Assembly: GCF_000016285.1 (NCBI RefSeq)
Contig: NC_011988.1
Location: forward strand, 434,001-498,000
Direction of reading: 5' to 3'
Origin: Allorhizobium ampelinum S4
GTDB taxonomy: Bacteria > Pseudomonadota > Alphaproteobacteria > Rhizobiales > Rhizobiaceae
Length of the DNA: 64,000 nucleotides
Both the position numbers and the translations under genes were made by a program. A model generated the notes under the pieces. The model was not told the DNA's origin, did not search any database, and worked only from the letters and a program-made list of their open reading frames with translations. This document shows positions 9,237 through 16,459 of the stretch, piece after piece; position 1 is the first letter of the stretch; each line of letters opens with the position of its first letter.

Positions 9237-9428
9237 ACAGCGCAGCCCTTAGCAGCACGGCCCTGGGGCGCGGGGCGGGAGGACTGCGCCACCCATCTAC
9301 AGCATGGCGCCCTGGGTTCATTCGGACCCAGGGACGAAAAACACTGTATTTGTAGGGTGTTGCAGTGAAGTTTAATAGACAGAACACGATGCGGGCGCTG
9401 TAACGTTCAGCGTGGAGAGGAGGGCCTG

Positions 9429-11072
9429 ATGAACGCCGAGGAACTTGAGACCGAAGTCGAGGTCGTCATTGTCGGGGCGGGTCCAACCGGACTGACCCTG
9501 GCTAATCTTCTGGGCGGCATGGGTGTGTCGGTGGCGCTTGTCGAGCGCAACCTGACCACGGTTCAGGAGCCGCGTGCCGTATCCATCGACGACGAGTCGA
9601 TGCGAACCATGCAAGCTATCGGGTTGGAGGACGCGGTAGAGAAAATCGTGGTGCGCGGCTATGGCTCGCGTTATCTTTCGCCGGCTGGCGAGCTGTTTCT
9701 GACCGTGGAGCCGACGTCGCGCGATTATGGTTTCGACAAGCGCAATGCATTTCAACAGCCGGAATTGGAAGCGCTTTTGCGCGAGGGGCTTGCCCGTTAT
9801 CCCAATGTGATCCAGTTCTTCGGCTGGGATATGCAAACATTTTCCCAGACTGCGGATTCCGTTACCGTGGAAATCGCCCATGCGGCGACAGGAACCCGCG
9901 TCATCCGGGCGCGCTATATGGTCGCCAGTGACGGAGGACGCTCCCCGACACGTGGAAAACTCGGCGTCCATCTTGTCGGCTCCACCTTTGTGGAGCGTTG
10001 GCTGATTGTCGATCTGGTCCGGACGGAAAATCGTTTTCGTCATACGCAGGTCCATTGCGATCCTGCTCGCCCGTGCATATCGCTGCCTGGTCCGGACAAT
10101 ATCCGTCGTTACGAATTCATGCTGCATACCAATGAGGACGAGAAGGACGCGACTGAGGAGGCTTTTGTCCGTGGCCTTCTGGAGCGTGTTGGGCCTGACC
10201 GGGATTGTGAATTTCGCCGCGTGCGGGTCTATACATTCCATGCCCGTCTGGCTGATCGCTGGCGGGACGGCAATATCTTTCTCGCCGGCGATGCCGCGCA
10301 TTTGACGCCTCCATTTGCGGGGCAGGGAATGAATAGCGGCCTGCGTGATGCGCATAATCTGGCCTGGAAACTGGCGGAAGCATTGCGTGGCGATATGCCG
10401 TCCGATTTCCTGGATAGCTACGAGATTGAGCGGCGTCCGCATGCCTGGGAAATGATAGCATTGGCGCTGCGCATGGGGCAGGTGATGATGCCGGAAAATG
10501 GCATCAAGGCCCTTTTGACGAGGGCCGCTTTTCGTATCCTTGGGCTCTATCCGCCTGTCCGTGATTATTTCGCCCAAATGCGCTACAAGCCAAAGCCACG
10601 CTTTCGCCAGGGACTTCTATGGCCCGACTCCAGACCGGAGAAGGAAACCATGGTGGGGCGCCTCGTACCGCAGCCCGTGGTGGAAGACAGCCACCGGCAC
10701 CGCGTATTGCTTGACCGCGTCTTGCCGGATGGACCTGTTGCTCTGGTCTTTGATGAGTTCCCTGACCGTGCTTTGTCCGTTGATGTCATCAGGGCTCTGG
10801 AGGCAGCGGGTGCAACTGTGGTCGGTTTGACCCCTGAATGGATGAATCCAATTGACGGCATTTTCCCGGTTCACCGGGATGTCGGGCGGCTGTTCAGCTC
10901 CGGCCCGATGAAATCCTATCTTGGCCATGTCCTCTTGCTGCGCCGTGACCGATATATAGCGGCAGCCACGCCTATCGCTGAAGCCCTGCATCTGGTGGAA
11001 AAGTTGGGGATGCTTGGTCCACGCTCGGTGATCCGGGCAGAAGTGAAGGACTCTTTGGCTGCGGCATCCTAG
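9429..11072 (+). CDS. FAD-dependent aromatic hydroxylase (MhpA/PheA family)
   Basis: 547 residues with a strong AGGAGGG ribosome binding site. The FAD-binding dinucleotide fold is at residues 11-40 (VIVGAGPTGLTLANLLGGMG), the second FAD/NADPH motif is YMVASDGGRSPTRGKLG, and the FAD-ribityl motif is NIFLAGDAAHLTPPFAGQGMNSG. The C-terminal 150 residues form the thioredoxin-like tail typical of the 3-(3-hydroxyphenyl)propionate hydroxylase group. It would ortho-hydroxylate a phenolic acid to a catechol for the dioxygenase encoded upstream. The exact substrate is inferred from family only. Confidence 0.88.
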   Translation: MNAEELETEVEVVIVGAGPTGLTLANLLGGMGVSVALVERNLTTVQEPRAVSIDDESMRTMQAIGLEDAVEKIVVRGYGSRYLSPAGELFLTVEPTSRDYGFDKRNAFQQPELEALLREGLARYPNVIQFFGWDMQTFSQTADSVTVEIAHAATGTRVIRARYMVASDGGRSPTRGKLGVHLVGSTFVERWLIVDLVRTENRFRHTQVHCDPARPCISLPGPDNIRRYEFMLHTNEDEKDATEEAFVRGLLERVGPDRDCEFRRVRVYTFHARLADRWRDGNIFLAGDAAHLTPPFAGQGMNSGLRDAHNLAWKLAEALRGDMPSDFLDSYEIERRPHAWEMIALALRMGQVMMPENGIKALLTRAAFRILGLYPPVRDYFAQMRYKPKPRFRQGLLWPDSRPEKETMVGRLVPQPVVEDSHRHRVLLDRVLPDGPVALVFDEFPDRALSVDVIRALEAAGATVVGLTPEWMNPIDGIFPVHRDVGRLFSSGPMKSYLGHVLLLRRDRYIAAATPIAEALHLVEKLGMLGPRSVIRAEVKDSLAAAS

Positions 11073-11119
11073 TGCACTGACGCATTCACTTCGTTCATGC
11101 TTTCGTGCACTCATTTTTT
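11071..11119 (+). terminator. Terminator-like hairpin after the FAD hydroxylase
   Basis: AGTGCAC (11071-11077, overlapping the stop codon) pairs with GTGCACT (11105-11111), with an inner GCAT/ATGC pair, followed by six Ts at 11114-11119. It ends the catabolic gene group before the transport operon. Confidence 0.65.
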
Positions 11120-11124
11120 GTTTA

Positions 11125-11173
11125 TGCATCGATTTTTCCAAACTCGGCTGAAGCCTCCGTTTGGATCGATGCA
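11125..11173. repeat. Imperfect palindrome, TGCATCGAT..CCAAAC and GTTTGGATCGATGCA
   Basis: The left arm is TGCATCGAT-TTTT-CCAAAC and the right arm is GTTTGGATCGATGCA; they pair perfectly except for four extra Ts in the left arm. The loop is 15 bases. It resembles a dispersed intergenic palindrome rather than a terminator. Confidence 0.5.
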
Positions 11174-11321
11174 CTAGCGTTTATTCGAGAGCCAATCTGC
11201 AAGATACCGGCGCATCAGCCTGTTGTTGAGCGCCCGTGTGGAGAGCATGGTGTTTGCCGCAGAAGTTCGCCAATTCAGGCAATAAGAATGCTGTTCCTGA
11301 TATCTCCATATTTAATTATAA

Positions 11322-11341
11322 AATATCATAAAATGATAATT
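11322..11341. promoter_or_regulatory. Inverted repeat with TATC-N7-GATA core, copy 2
   Basis: AATATCATAAAATGATAATT aligns base for base with the site at 7450-7469 (16 of 20 positions identical), including the TATC and GATA arms. It lies in the AT-rich part of the region upstream of the binding-protein gene. Confidence 0.45.
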
Positions 11342-11696
11342 AAAATTTTAAATACGAAATTTTATTAGATTTTATGATAATAAACTTGATAAAGCGCAGG
11401 AATTGATAATAATCGTTCTTGTCGTCGTGGAGAGCCTGGGACATCGGGAAATGTCGTCAGACACGTCAGAAGAAGTTCGCGGCGATAAGAAAAGACGACG
11501 CCCAAATCTGCAGGACATGCCTTGCCGTTATCAGCGCAGGGCTCGCGATCTAGCATCATCAGTTCATTGAACAATTTTGCCTTCGATCGGGTCTGTTTTC
11601 CGGATTTGTCGGCAGCGTCGTGCCTTTTGCGCTGTCGTTTTTCGAGGGCTAGCCAAAGGGGGAGGCACAATTGACGATCATTGGTGGAGGAGCACT

Positions 11697-12917
11697 ATGA
11701 TGACCGAACTGAAGTTTACACGCCGAGGTGCCCTTGGGTTGCTGGCTGCTGCGCCATTGGCCGGTTGGGCCGGGCAGGGACGAGCCGCCAGCCAGCCGAT
11801 CAAGATCGGGCTGGTGCTGACCATGTCCGGCCCGTTCGCATCAAGCGGGCAAATCATGGCCAATGCGGCGAAACTCTACCTGGAGACCGAGGGCAAGGCG
11901 GTGCTGGGGGATATTCCGGTCGAACTGGTCATCCGCGACGACGGCGGTGCCAATCCGGATGTGGCCAAACGACTGGTTCAAGAACTGGTGACGCGTGACA
12001 AGGTACAATATCTTGGCGGCTTCCAGTGGACGCCCAATGCCAATGCTGTGGCGCCATTGTTGATGAAGGCCAAGATGCCCTGCGTCTTGTTCAATGCGGC
12101 AGGCGCCAATACCACCCAGCTTGCGCCCTGGTATGTGCGCACGGCCTTTACCCATTGGCAGGTGAATCAGCCGCTGGGCGAATGGGCGGCGGCCAAGCGC
12201 GGTTTCAAGCGAGCCTACCTGCTGACCACGGATTTTGCCCCTGGCCACGATGCAGAAGAAGCGTTTACGAAAGGCTTCACATCCAAAGGGGGAACCATTG
12301 TCGCCTCGGTGAAAATGCCGATCCAGAGCACAAATTTCGTCCCCTTTCTGCTCGCAGCCAAGCAGGAGAAGCCGGATGTGGTCTTTGCATTCCATCCCGG
12401 CGGTGTGCAAGCCTCCGCATTCATGCGGGCCTATCAGGAAGCGGATTTGCGCGGTGCCGGCATCCAGTTGATTGGTCCGGGAGACCTGACAAGCGACGAG
12501 GAATTGCCGAATATCGGCGCAGCAGCACTCGGCGTCCTCACCGCTGGCCAATATAGCATGGCCGGTGATCGCCCCGCCAATGCCGCTTTTGTCGAGGCCT
12601 GGAAAAAGGCCTATACGTTCATGCCCGTCCGGCCCAATTATATGGCGGTCGGTGCCTATGATGGCATGCATCTGATCTGCTCGGCCATCGCTGCGACCAA
12701 GGGCGCTTCCGATGCCGCCGGTGCCATGGCCGCGATGAAAACCTTCAAAGCGGAGCAAAGCCCGCGTGGGCCAATTTCGATTGACCCCGAGACGCGCGAC
12801 ATTGTGCAGAATATCTACATCCGTGAAGTGCGCGAGAAGAACGGCGAGCTTGCCAATGTGGAACTTGAAACCATTCCAGCCGTCAAAGACCCTTGGAAGG
12901 TTGAGCATCCTCTCTGA
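11697..12917 (+). CDS. Periplasmic substrate-binding protein, branched-chain amino acid (HAAT) ABC family
   Basis: 406 residues from the ATG that follows GGAGGAGC. The N-terminus has a twin-arginine-like signal (FTRRGALGLLAAAPLAGWAGQGRAA), with mature protein starting near ASQPIKIGLVLTMSGPFASSG, the usual first strand of LivK-type binding proteins. The body contains QELVTRDKVQYLGGFQWTPNANAVAP and the ligand hinge region around GVQASAFMRAYQEADL. It heads a five-gene operon with two permeases and two ATPases. The catabolic genes upstream suggest an aromatic or other organic acid rather than leucine. Substrate inferred. Confidence 0.92.
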   Translation: MMTELKFTRRGALGLLAAAPLAGWAGQGRAASQPIKIGLVLTMSGPFASSGQIMANAAKLYLETEGKAVLGDIPVELVIRDDGGANPDVAKRLVQELVTRDKVQYLGGFQWTPNANAVAPLLMKAKMPCVLFNAAGANTTQLAPWYVRTAFTHWQVNQPLGEWAAAKRGFKRAYLLTTDFAPGHDAEEAFTKGFTSKGGTIVASVKMPIQSTNFVPFLLAAKQEKPDVVFAFHPGGVQASAFMRAYQEADLRGAGIQLIGPGDLTSDEELPNIGAAALGVLTAGQYSMAGDRPANAAFVEAWKKAYTFMPVRPNYMAVGAYDGMHLICSAIAATKGASDAAGAMAAMKTFKAEQSPRGPISIDPETRDIVQNIYIREVREKNGELANVELETIPAVKDPWKVEHPL

Positions 12918-12945
12918 TCTCTGGTCGCTCAGAATGTCCGGCTAG

Positions 12946-12990
12946 CGTTTGTCTGGGGAACTGGAACCTGTTTTCCCGAAAAGACAAACG
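12946..12990. repeat. Intergenic palindromic repeat between binding protein and permease
   Basis: CGTTTGTCT (12946-12954) pairs with AGACAAACG (12982-12990), enclosing GGGGAACTGGAACCTGTTTTCCC, which can itself pair. The style matches dispersed rhizobial intergenic palindromes, such as the elements at 40790-40875 and 42118-42218. Confidence 0.55.
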
Positions 12991-13004
12991 AAAACAATGG
13001 AGGC

Positions 13005-13043
13005 GAGAGTCTGTGTGGTTCGATTTGAACCTGACGGACTCTC
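13005..13043. repeat. 39-base palindromic element, copy 1
   Basis: GAGAGTC at one end and GACTCTC at the other enclose 25 bases including GGTTC-GATTT-GAACC. A second copy with the same total length and the same TGAACC core is at 40729-40767. Confidence 0.6.
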
Positions 13044-13046
13044 GGA

Positions 13047-13072
13047 GTCATCCCGCAATATTGCCGGATGAC
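13047..13072. promoter_or_regulatory. 26-base near-perfect palindrome touching the livH-type ribosome binding site
   Basis: GTCATCCCGCAAT pairs with ATTGCCGGATGAC with one mismatch, and ends one base before the AGGGAGGAGG ribosome binding site of the next gene. It could be a translation-controlling hairpin or an operator. Function inferred. Confidence 0.4.
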
Positions 13073-13088
13073 AGGGAGGAGGCTTGTC

Positions 13089-13946
13089 ATGACACTGGTG
13101 GAAGTTGCGTTCCAGTCGCTTGCCTATGCAAGCGTGCTTTACCTCATATCCGTCGGCCTGTCGGTAACGCTGGGTCTGATGGGTTTCGTCAATCTGGCGC
13201 ACGGCGTTTTCGCCATGGCCGGTGGCTATATAGCGGCCACCGCGATCAGCGCCTGGGGCCTGCCCTGGCCGCTCATGGTGATCTGCGCCCCCCTTGCTGT
13301 TGCGCTTCTGGCGGCGGTGGCGGAAAAGCTGCTCTATGCCCGGCTTTACGGTCGGTCTGAGCTGGATCAGGTTCTCTTCTGCATCGGATTGATCTTCATC
13401 GTCGGTGCGCTGGCGCGGTTGTTTTTCGGGCCGTTGATGCGCCCCGTCGTCATTCCCGAGTTTCTGGCGCAAAATCTGACGGTGGGTCCTTTCTCATTCT
13501 ATCTCTACAAGCTGGTTGTGATCGGTATCGGTATCCTGACTGCCGCATTCATTCTGTTTGTGCTTGAACGCAGCCGGATCGGCGCCATCATCCGGGCCTC
13601 CGTTGAAAACCGGGGCATGGCAGAATCGATTGGCATTCGCACCAAACATGTGTTCATGGCGACCTTCGCCTTTGGGGGAGCGCTCGCGGCCCTGGGCGGC
13701 ATGCTGGGGGCGGATGTCTTCGGGCTCAATCCGTCCTATGCCTTCGATATCCTCGTTTATGTTCAGATCGTCGTGGCTGTGGCGGGGCTTGGCACGTTGC
13801 GAGGCTCTTTCGTTGCAGCCCTTCTGGTTGGCGCCGTCCAAACCGTTTCGGCCTATTATGTGCCGGCTTTCGGTACGGTCATGTTGTTTCTCCTCGTCTT
13901 CATCCTGCTGCTGGTCAGGCCGCGCGGGCTGTTTGGAAGGGTATGA
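13089..13946 (+). CDS. Branched-chain amino acid-type ABC permease (LivH family)
   Basis: 285 residues from the second ATG, chosen because GGGAGGAGG lies 6-8 bases upstream; the ATG at 13068 would place that site inside the gene. It is a polytopic inner-membrane protein starting ALAYASVLYLISVGLSVTLGLMGFVNLAHG-like sequence, the LivH signature (GLxNFAHG), with about eight hydrophobic segments and the cytoplasmic coupling loop ERSRIGAIIRASVENRGMAESIGI. It forms the channel with the next permease. Confidence 0.92.
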   Translation: MTLVEVAFQSLAYASVLYLISVGLSVTLGLMGFVNLAHGVFAMAGGYIAATAISAWGLPWPLMVICAPLAVALLAAVAEKLLYARLYGRSELDQVLFCIGLIFIVGALARLFFGPLMRPVVIPEFLAQNLTVGPFSFYLYKLVVIGIGILTAAFILFVLERSRIGAIIRASVENRGMAESIGIRTKHVFMATFAFGGALAALGGMLGADVFGLNPSYAFDILVYVQIVVAVAGLGTLRGSFVAALLVGAVQTVSAYYVPAFGTVMLFLLVFILLLVRPRGLFGRV

Positions 13947-13955
13947 AGATTGAAA

Positions 13956-14954
13956 ATGTCAGATCGCTCCGCTCTTGTATCTCCACCGTCCACGTTTACC
14001 GGCTTCTTGCGCCGCAAGCATGGTTTTAATCCGGCTGATGGCCTGATCGTCCTTGCGTTGGCGCTGGTGCCGCTGCTCGGCGATGATTATTACGCGCTCG
14101 GTTCGCAAATCCTGATCACCATTATCTTCGCCTTGTCCCTCGATCTCCTGGTCGGCTATGCCGGGATTGTCACGCTGGGCCACGCCGCCTTTTTCGGGGT
14201 TGGTGCCTATGCCACCGGCATTGCCTCAAAATACGGCTGGGGCGAGCCATTGAGCGGCCTGTTGATCGGTGCCATGGCAGCCGGGCTGGTAGGCGCGGTG
14301 GTTGGAGCCATTGTTCTACGCACGGCACGTTTCACCTTGCTTATGCTGACGCTTTGCACGGTGTTTCTGTTTGGCGAGATCGCCAACAAGGCGACCTGGC
14401 TGACCGGAGGCGTCGATGGCCTGGTGGGCATGGAGACCTGGCCGGTTTTGGGTCTTTACGAATTCGATCTGCTCGGTCAGGTCGGTTATTGGTTCTCGGC
14501 CCTCGTCTTTCTGCTTGTCTGGCTCGGGGTGCGCCGATTGGTCCATTCGCCTTTTGGACAATCGATCATGGCGATCCGCGACAATCCCGGTCGCGCCGCT
14601 GCCATCGGCATCGCGGTCCGGCCACGCACCTTGCTGATCTTCGTCATTTCCTGCTTGCTGGCCGGGCTTGCCGGTGCTCTGCAAGCCGAGGTCAATCAGT
14701 TCGTTGGCCTGAAGGATATGAGTTTCGAACTGTCGGCAACTATTCTTGTCATGTTGGCGCTTGGTGGCTCAGGGCGGCTTTACGGCGCGATTATTGGACC
14801 TGCTGTCTATCTGATTGCCCAGGACATCTTGTCGAAAGACAATCCTGTCATGTGGCAGCTCTGGCTGGGGATCATCCTCGTGGTGCTCGTTCTTTTCGCA
14901 CCAGGGGGCATTACGCGGATTTTGGCTCAACTGCGCGGAAGGATCGGTCGATGA
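13956..14954 (+). CDS. Branched-chain amino acid-type ABC permease (LivM family)
   Basis: 332 residues from the internal ATG; a TTG two codons earlier is the only upstream alternative. Membrane segments follow a 30-residue N-terminal tail, with LivM landmarks LDLLVGYAGIVTLGHAAFFGVGAYATG and the coupling loop SIMAIRDNPGRAAAIGI. It begins 9 bases after the LivH-type gene and its stop overlaps the following ATPase gene (ATGA). Second half of the permease heterodimer. Confidence 0.92.
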   Translation: MSDRSALVSPPSTFTGFLRRKHGFNPADGLIVLALALVPLLGDDYYALGSQILITIIFALSLDLLVGYAGIVTLGHAAFFGVGAYATGIASKYGWGEPLSGLLIGAMAAGLVGAVVGAIVLRTARFTLLMLTLCTVFLFGEIANKATWLTGGVDGLVGMETWPVLGLYEFDLLGQVGYWFSALVFLLVWLGVRRLVHSPFGQSIMAIRDNPGRAAAIGIAVRPRTLLIFVISCLLAGLAGALQAEVNQFVGLKDMSFELSATILVMLALGGSGRLYGAIIGPAVYLIAQDILSKDNPVMWQLWLGIILVVLVLFAPGGITRILAQLRGRIGR

Positions 14955-15694
14955 GCGCTTTGCAGCTTGAAAACCTTACCTTGCAATTCGGTGGACTGGT
15001 GGTCACCAATAATGTGTCGCTCGTGCTTGAGAAGGGTGCACGCCACGCTTTGATCGGGCCAAACGGTGCTGGCAAGACGACGCTGATCAATCTCATTACT
15101 GGCAGGCTGACCCCACGCAAGGGGGCGATATTTCTCGATGGTATAGACCTCAAGGGCATGGCGCAGCACAAGCGCGTTGGGCTGGGATTGGTGCGCAATT
15201 TCCAGGTCACCAATCTGTTTACGTCATTCACAGCCCTTGAAAATATCGCGCTTGCAATTGGCGAACGTGAAGGCTTTGGGTTTTCAATGGCAGGGCATCA
15301 TGGCTTCCCGGCAAAAGTGGTCGCGGAAGCAGAAGAAATCGCCAGCCGTATGCGCCTTGCCAATGTCCCGCATGTTCCGGTGCGCGATCTGGCCTATGGC
15401 CAGCAGCGCCTCGTGGAACTGGCGGTCGCCATGGCCCTGCGCCCGAAAGTGCTGTTGCTGGATGAGCCTGCCGCTGGACTGCCTGCGGCGGATCATGAGG
15501 TGATCCTCACTATTCTCGATGAATTGCCAGCCGATGTTGCCGTTTTGCTGATCGAGCACGATATGCCGCTAGTCTTCCGCTTTGCGCGGGAGATCACGGT
15601 CTTGGCCGAGGGAACCATCATCGCGCGTGGCACGCCAGAGGAAATTCGCCATGACGCCAATGTCCGTGCCGCTTATCTGGGGAACCGTTCATGA
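14951..15694 (+). CDS. ABC transporter ATP-binding protein (LivG family)
   Basis: 247 residues from the ATG overlapping the LivM stop; the frame is open far upstream, but only because it shadows the permease. Walker A is GPNGAGKTTL, the Q-loop region FQVTNLFTSFTALENI has the LivG form, the signature motif is LAYGQQRLVE, and Walker B is VLLLDEPAAGL. The switch histidine is in LIEHDM. Energises import with the neighbouring LivF-type ATPase. Confidence 0.93.
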   Translation: MSALQLENLTLQFGGLVVTNNVSLVLEKGARHALIGPNGAGKTTLINLITGRLTPRKGAIFLDGIDLKGMAQHKRVGLGLVRNFQVTNLFTSFTALENIALAIGEREGFGFSMAGHHGFPAKVVAEAEEIASRMRLANVPHVPVRDLAYGQQRLVELAVAMALRPKVLLLDEPAAGLPAADHEVILTILDELPADVAVLLIEHDMPLVFRFAREITVLAEGTIIARGTPEEIRHDANVRAAYLGNRS

Positions 15695-16398
15695 CCGCAG
15701 ACCTGCTCGAAATCCGAAATGTCGTCAGCGGTTACGGCCCGACCCGCATTATCAATGGCATTGACCTGACCCTCCCCATGGGCGGTGGGCTGGCGCTGCT
15801 TGGGCGCAATGGCGCCGGCAAAACTACACTGCTCTGCACCATTGCCGGGCGCTTGCTGCTCAAGGAAGGCAGCATTCGTTTTAACTCTGGGGAAATCGGC
15901 GGGCTTTCTCCCAGCCAACGCTGCCGGCTTGGCATAGGCTTCGTGCCGCAGGAGCGGCAGATTTTTGCCACGTTGAGCGTCGAGGAAAACCTGCGCATTG
16001 CCGATCTTCGCCGAGGATGGACGATGGAGCGTGTCTACGAGCTCTTTCCCCGCCTTGCCGAACGGCGGAAAAATGGTGGCAACCAGCTTTCCGGTGGAGA
16101 GCAGCAGATGCTGGCGATAGGCCGTGCGCTGATGAGCCAGCCGACTTGCCTCCTGCTGGATGAACCTTTTGAGGGCTTAGCGCCGGTTATTGTCGATATG
16201 CTGCTTGAAGCGCTGATCAAGCTTCGCAAGGAAAGCGAAATGTCGATGATCATCGTTGAACAGCATGCGAAACTGGCGCTTGAAATCGCCGAACAGGGCA
16301 TGGTTATCGAACGTGGCCAGGTCCGCGTCAGCGGTTCGCGTGAAAGCTTGCTCCAGGATTGGACCGAGATCGAGGATATGCTGGCTGTGACGCATTAG
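15691..16398 (+). CDS. ABC transporter ATP-binding protein (LivF family)
   Basis: 235 residues; start overlaps the LivG stop by four bases. Walker A GRNGAGKTTL, signature LSGGEQQMLAIGRAL, Walker B CLLLDEPFEGLAP, switch histidine in VEQHAKLAL. Completes the five-gene importer. The stop codon lies inside the left arm of a terminator hairpin. Confidence 0.93.
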   Translation: MTADLLEIRNVVSGYGPTRIINGIDLTLPMGGGLALLGRNGAGKTTLLCTIAGRLLLKEGSIRFNSGEIGGLSPSQRCRLGIGFVPQERQIFATLSVEENLRIADLRRGWTMERVYELFPRLAERRKNGGNQLSGGEQQMLAIGRALMSQPTCLLLDEPFEGLAPVIVDMLLEALIKLRKESEMSMIIVEQHAKLALEIAEQGMVIERGQVRVSGSRESLLQDWTEIEDMLAVTH

Positions 16399-16436
16399 AG
16401 CATCGTGCTGATTCTGATTTTCTTCACGATGCTCTA
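16396..16436. terminator. Bidirectional terminator between the importer operon and the QsuB-like gene
   Basis: TAGAGCATCGTG (16396-16407) pairs perfectly with CACGATGCTCTA (16425-16436), with TTTTCTT in the loop. It lies between converging genes and includes the livF stop codon. The tail is not T-rich, so efficiency is uncertain. Confidence 0.6.
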
Positions 16437-16459
16437 GCCAGCGATGATGGCAGTCATTG

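Larger units (their letters stand above)
11073..11696. other. 624-base gene-free region before the ABC binding-protein gene
   Basis: Contains the terminator at 11071-11119, an imperfect palindrome at 11125-11173, an AT-rich stretch around 11300-11410 with a TATC-N7-GATA site, and otherwise nothing that I can interpret. A short open frame at 11105-11368 has no ribosome binding site or protein-like composition. Confidence 0.6.

Noticed and set aside
9372..10577. 401-codon open frame on the minus strand within the FAD hydroxylase gene
   Set aside because: Fully antisense to a gene with clear family motifs; no ribosome binding site and no recognisable protein features.
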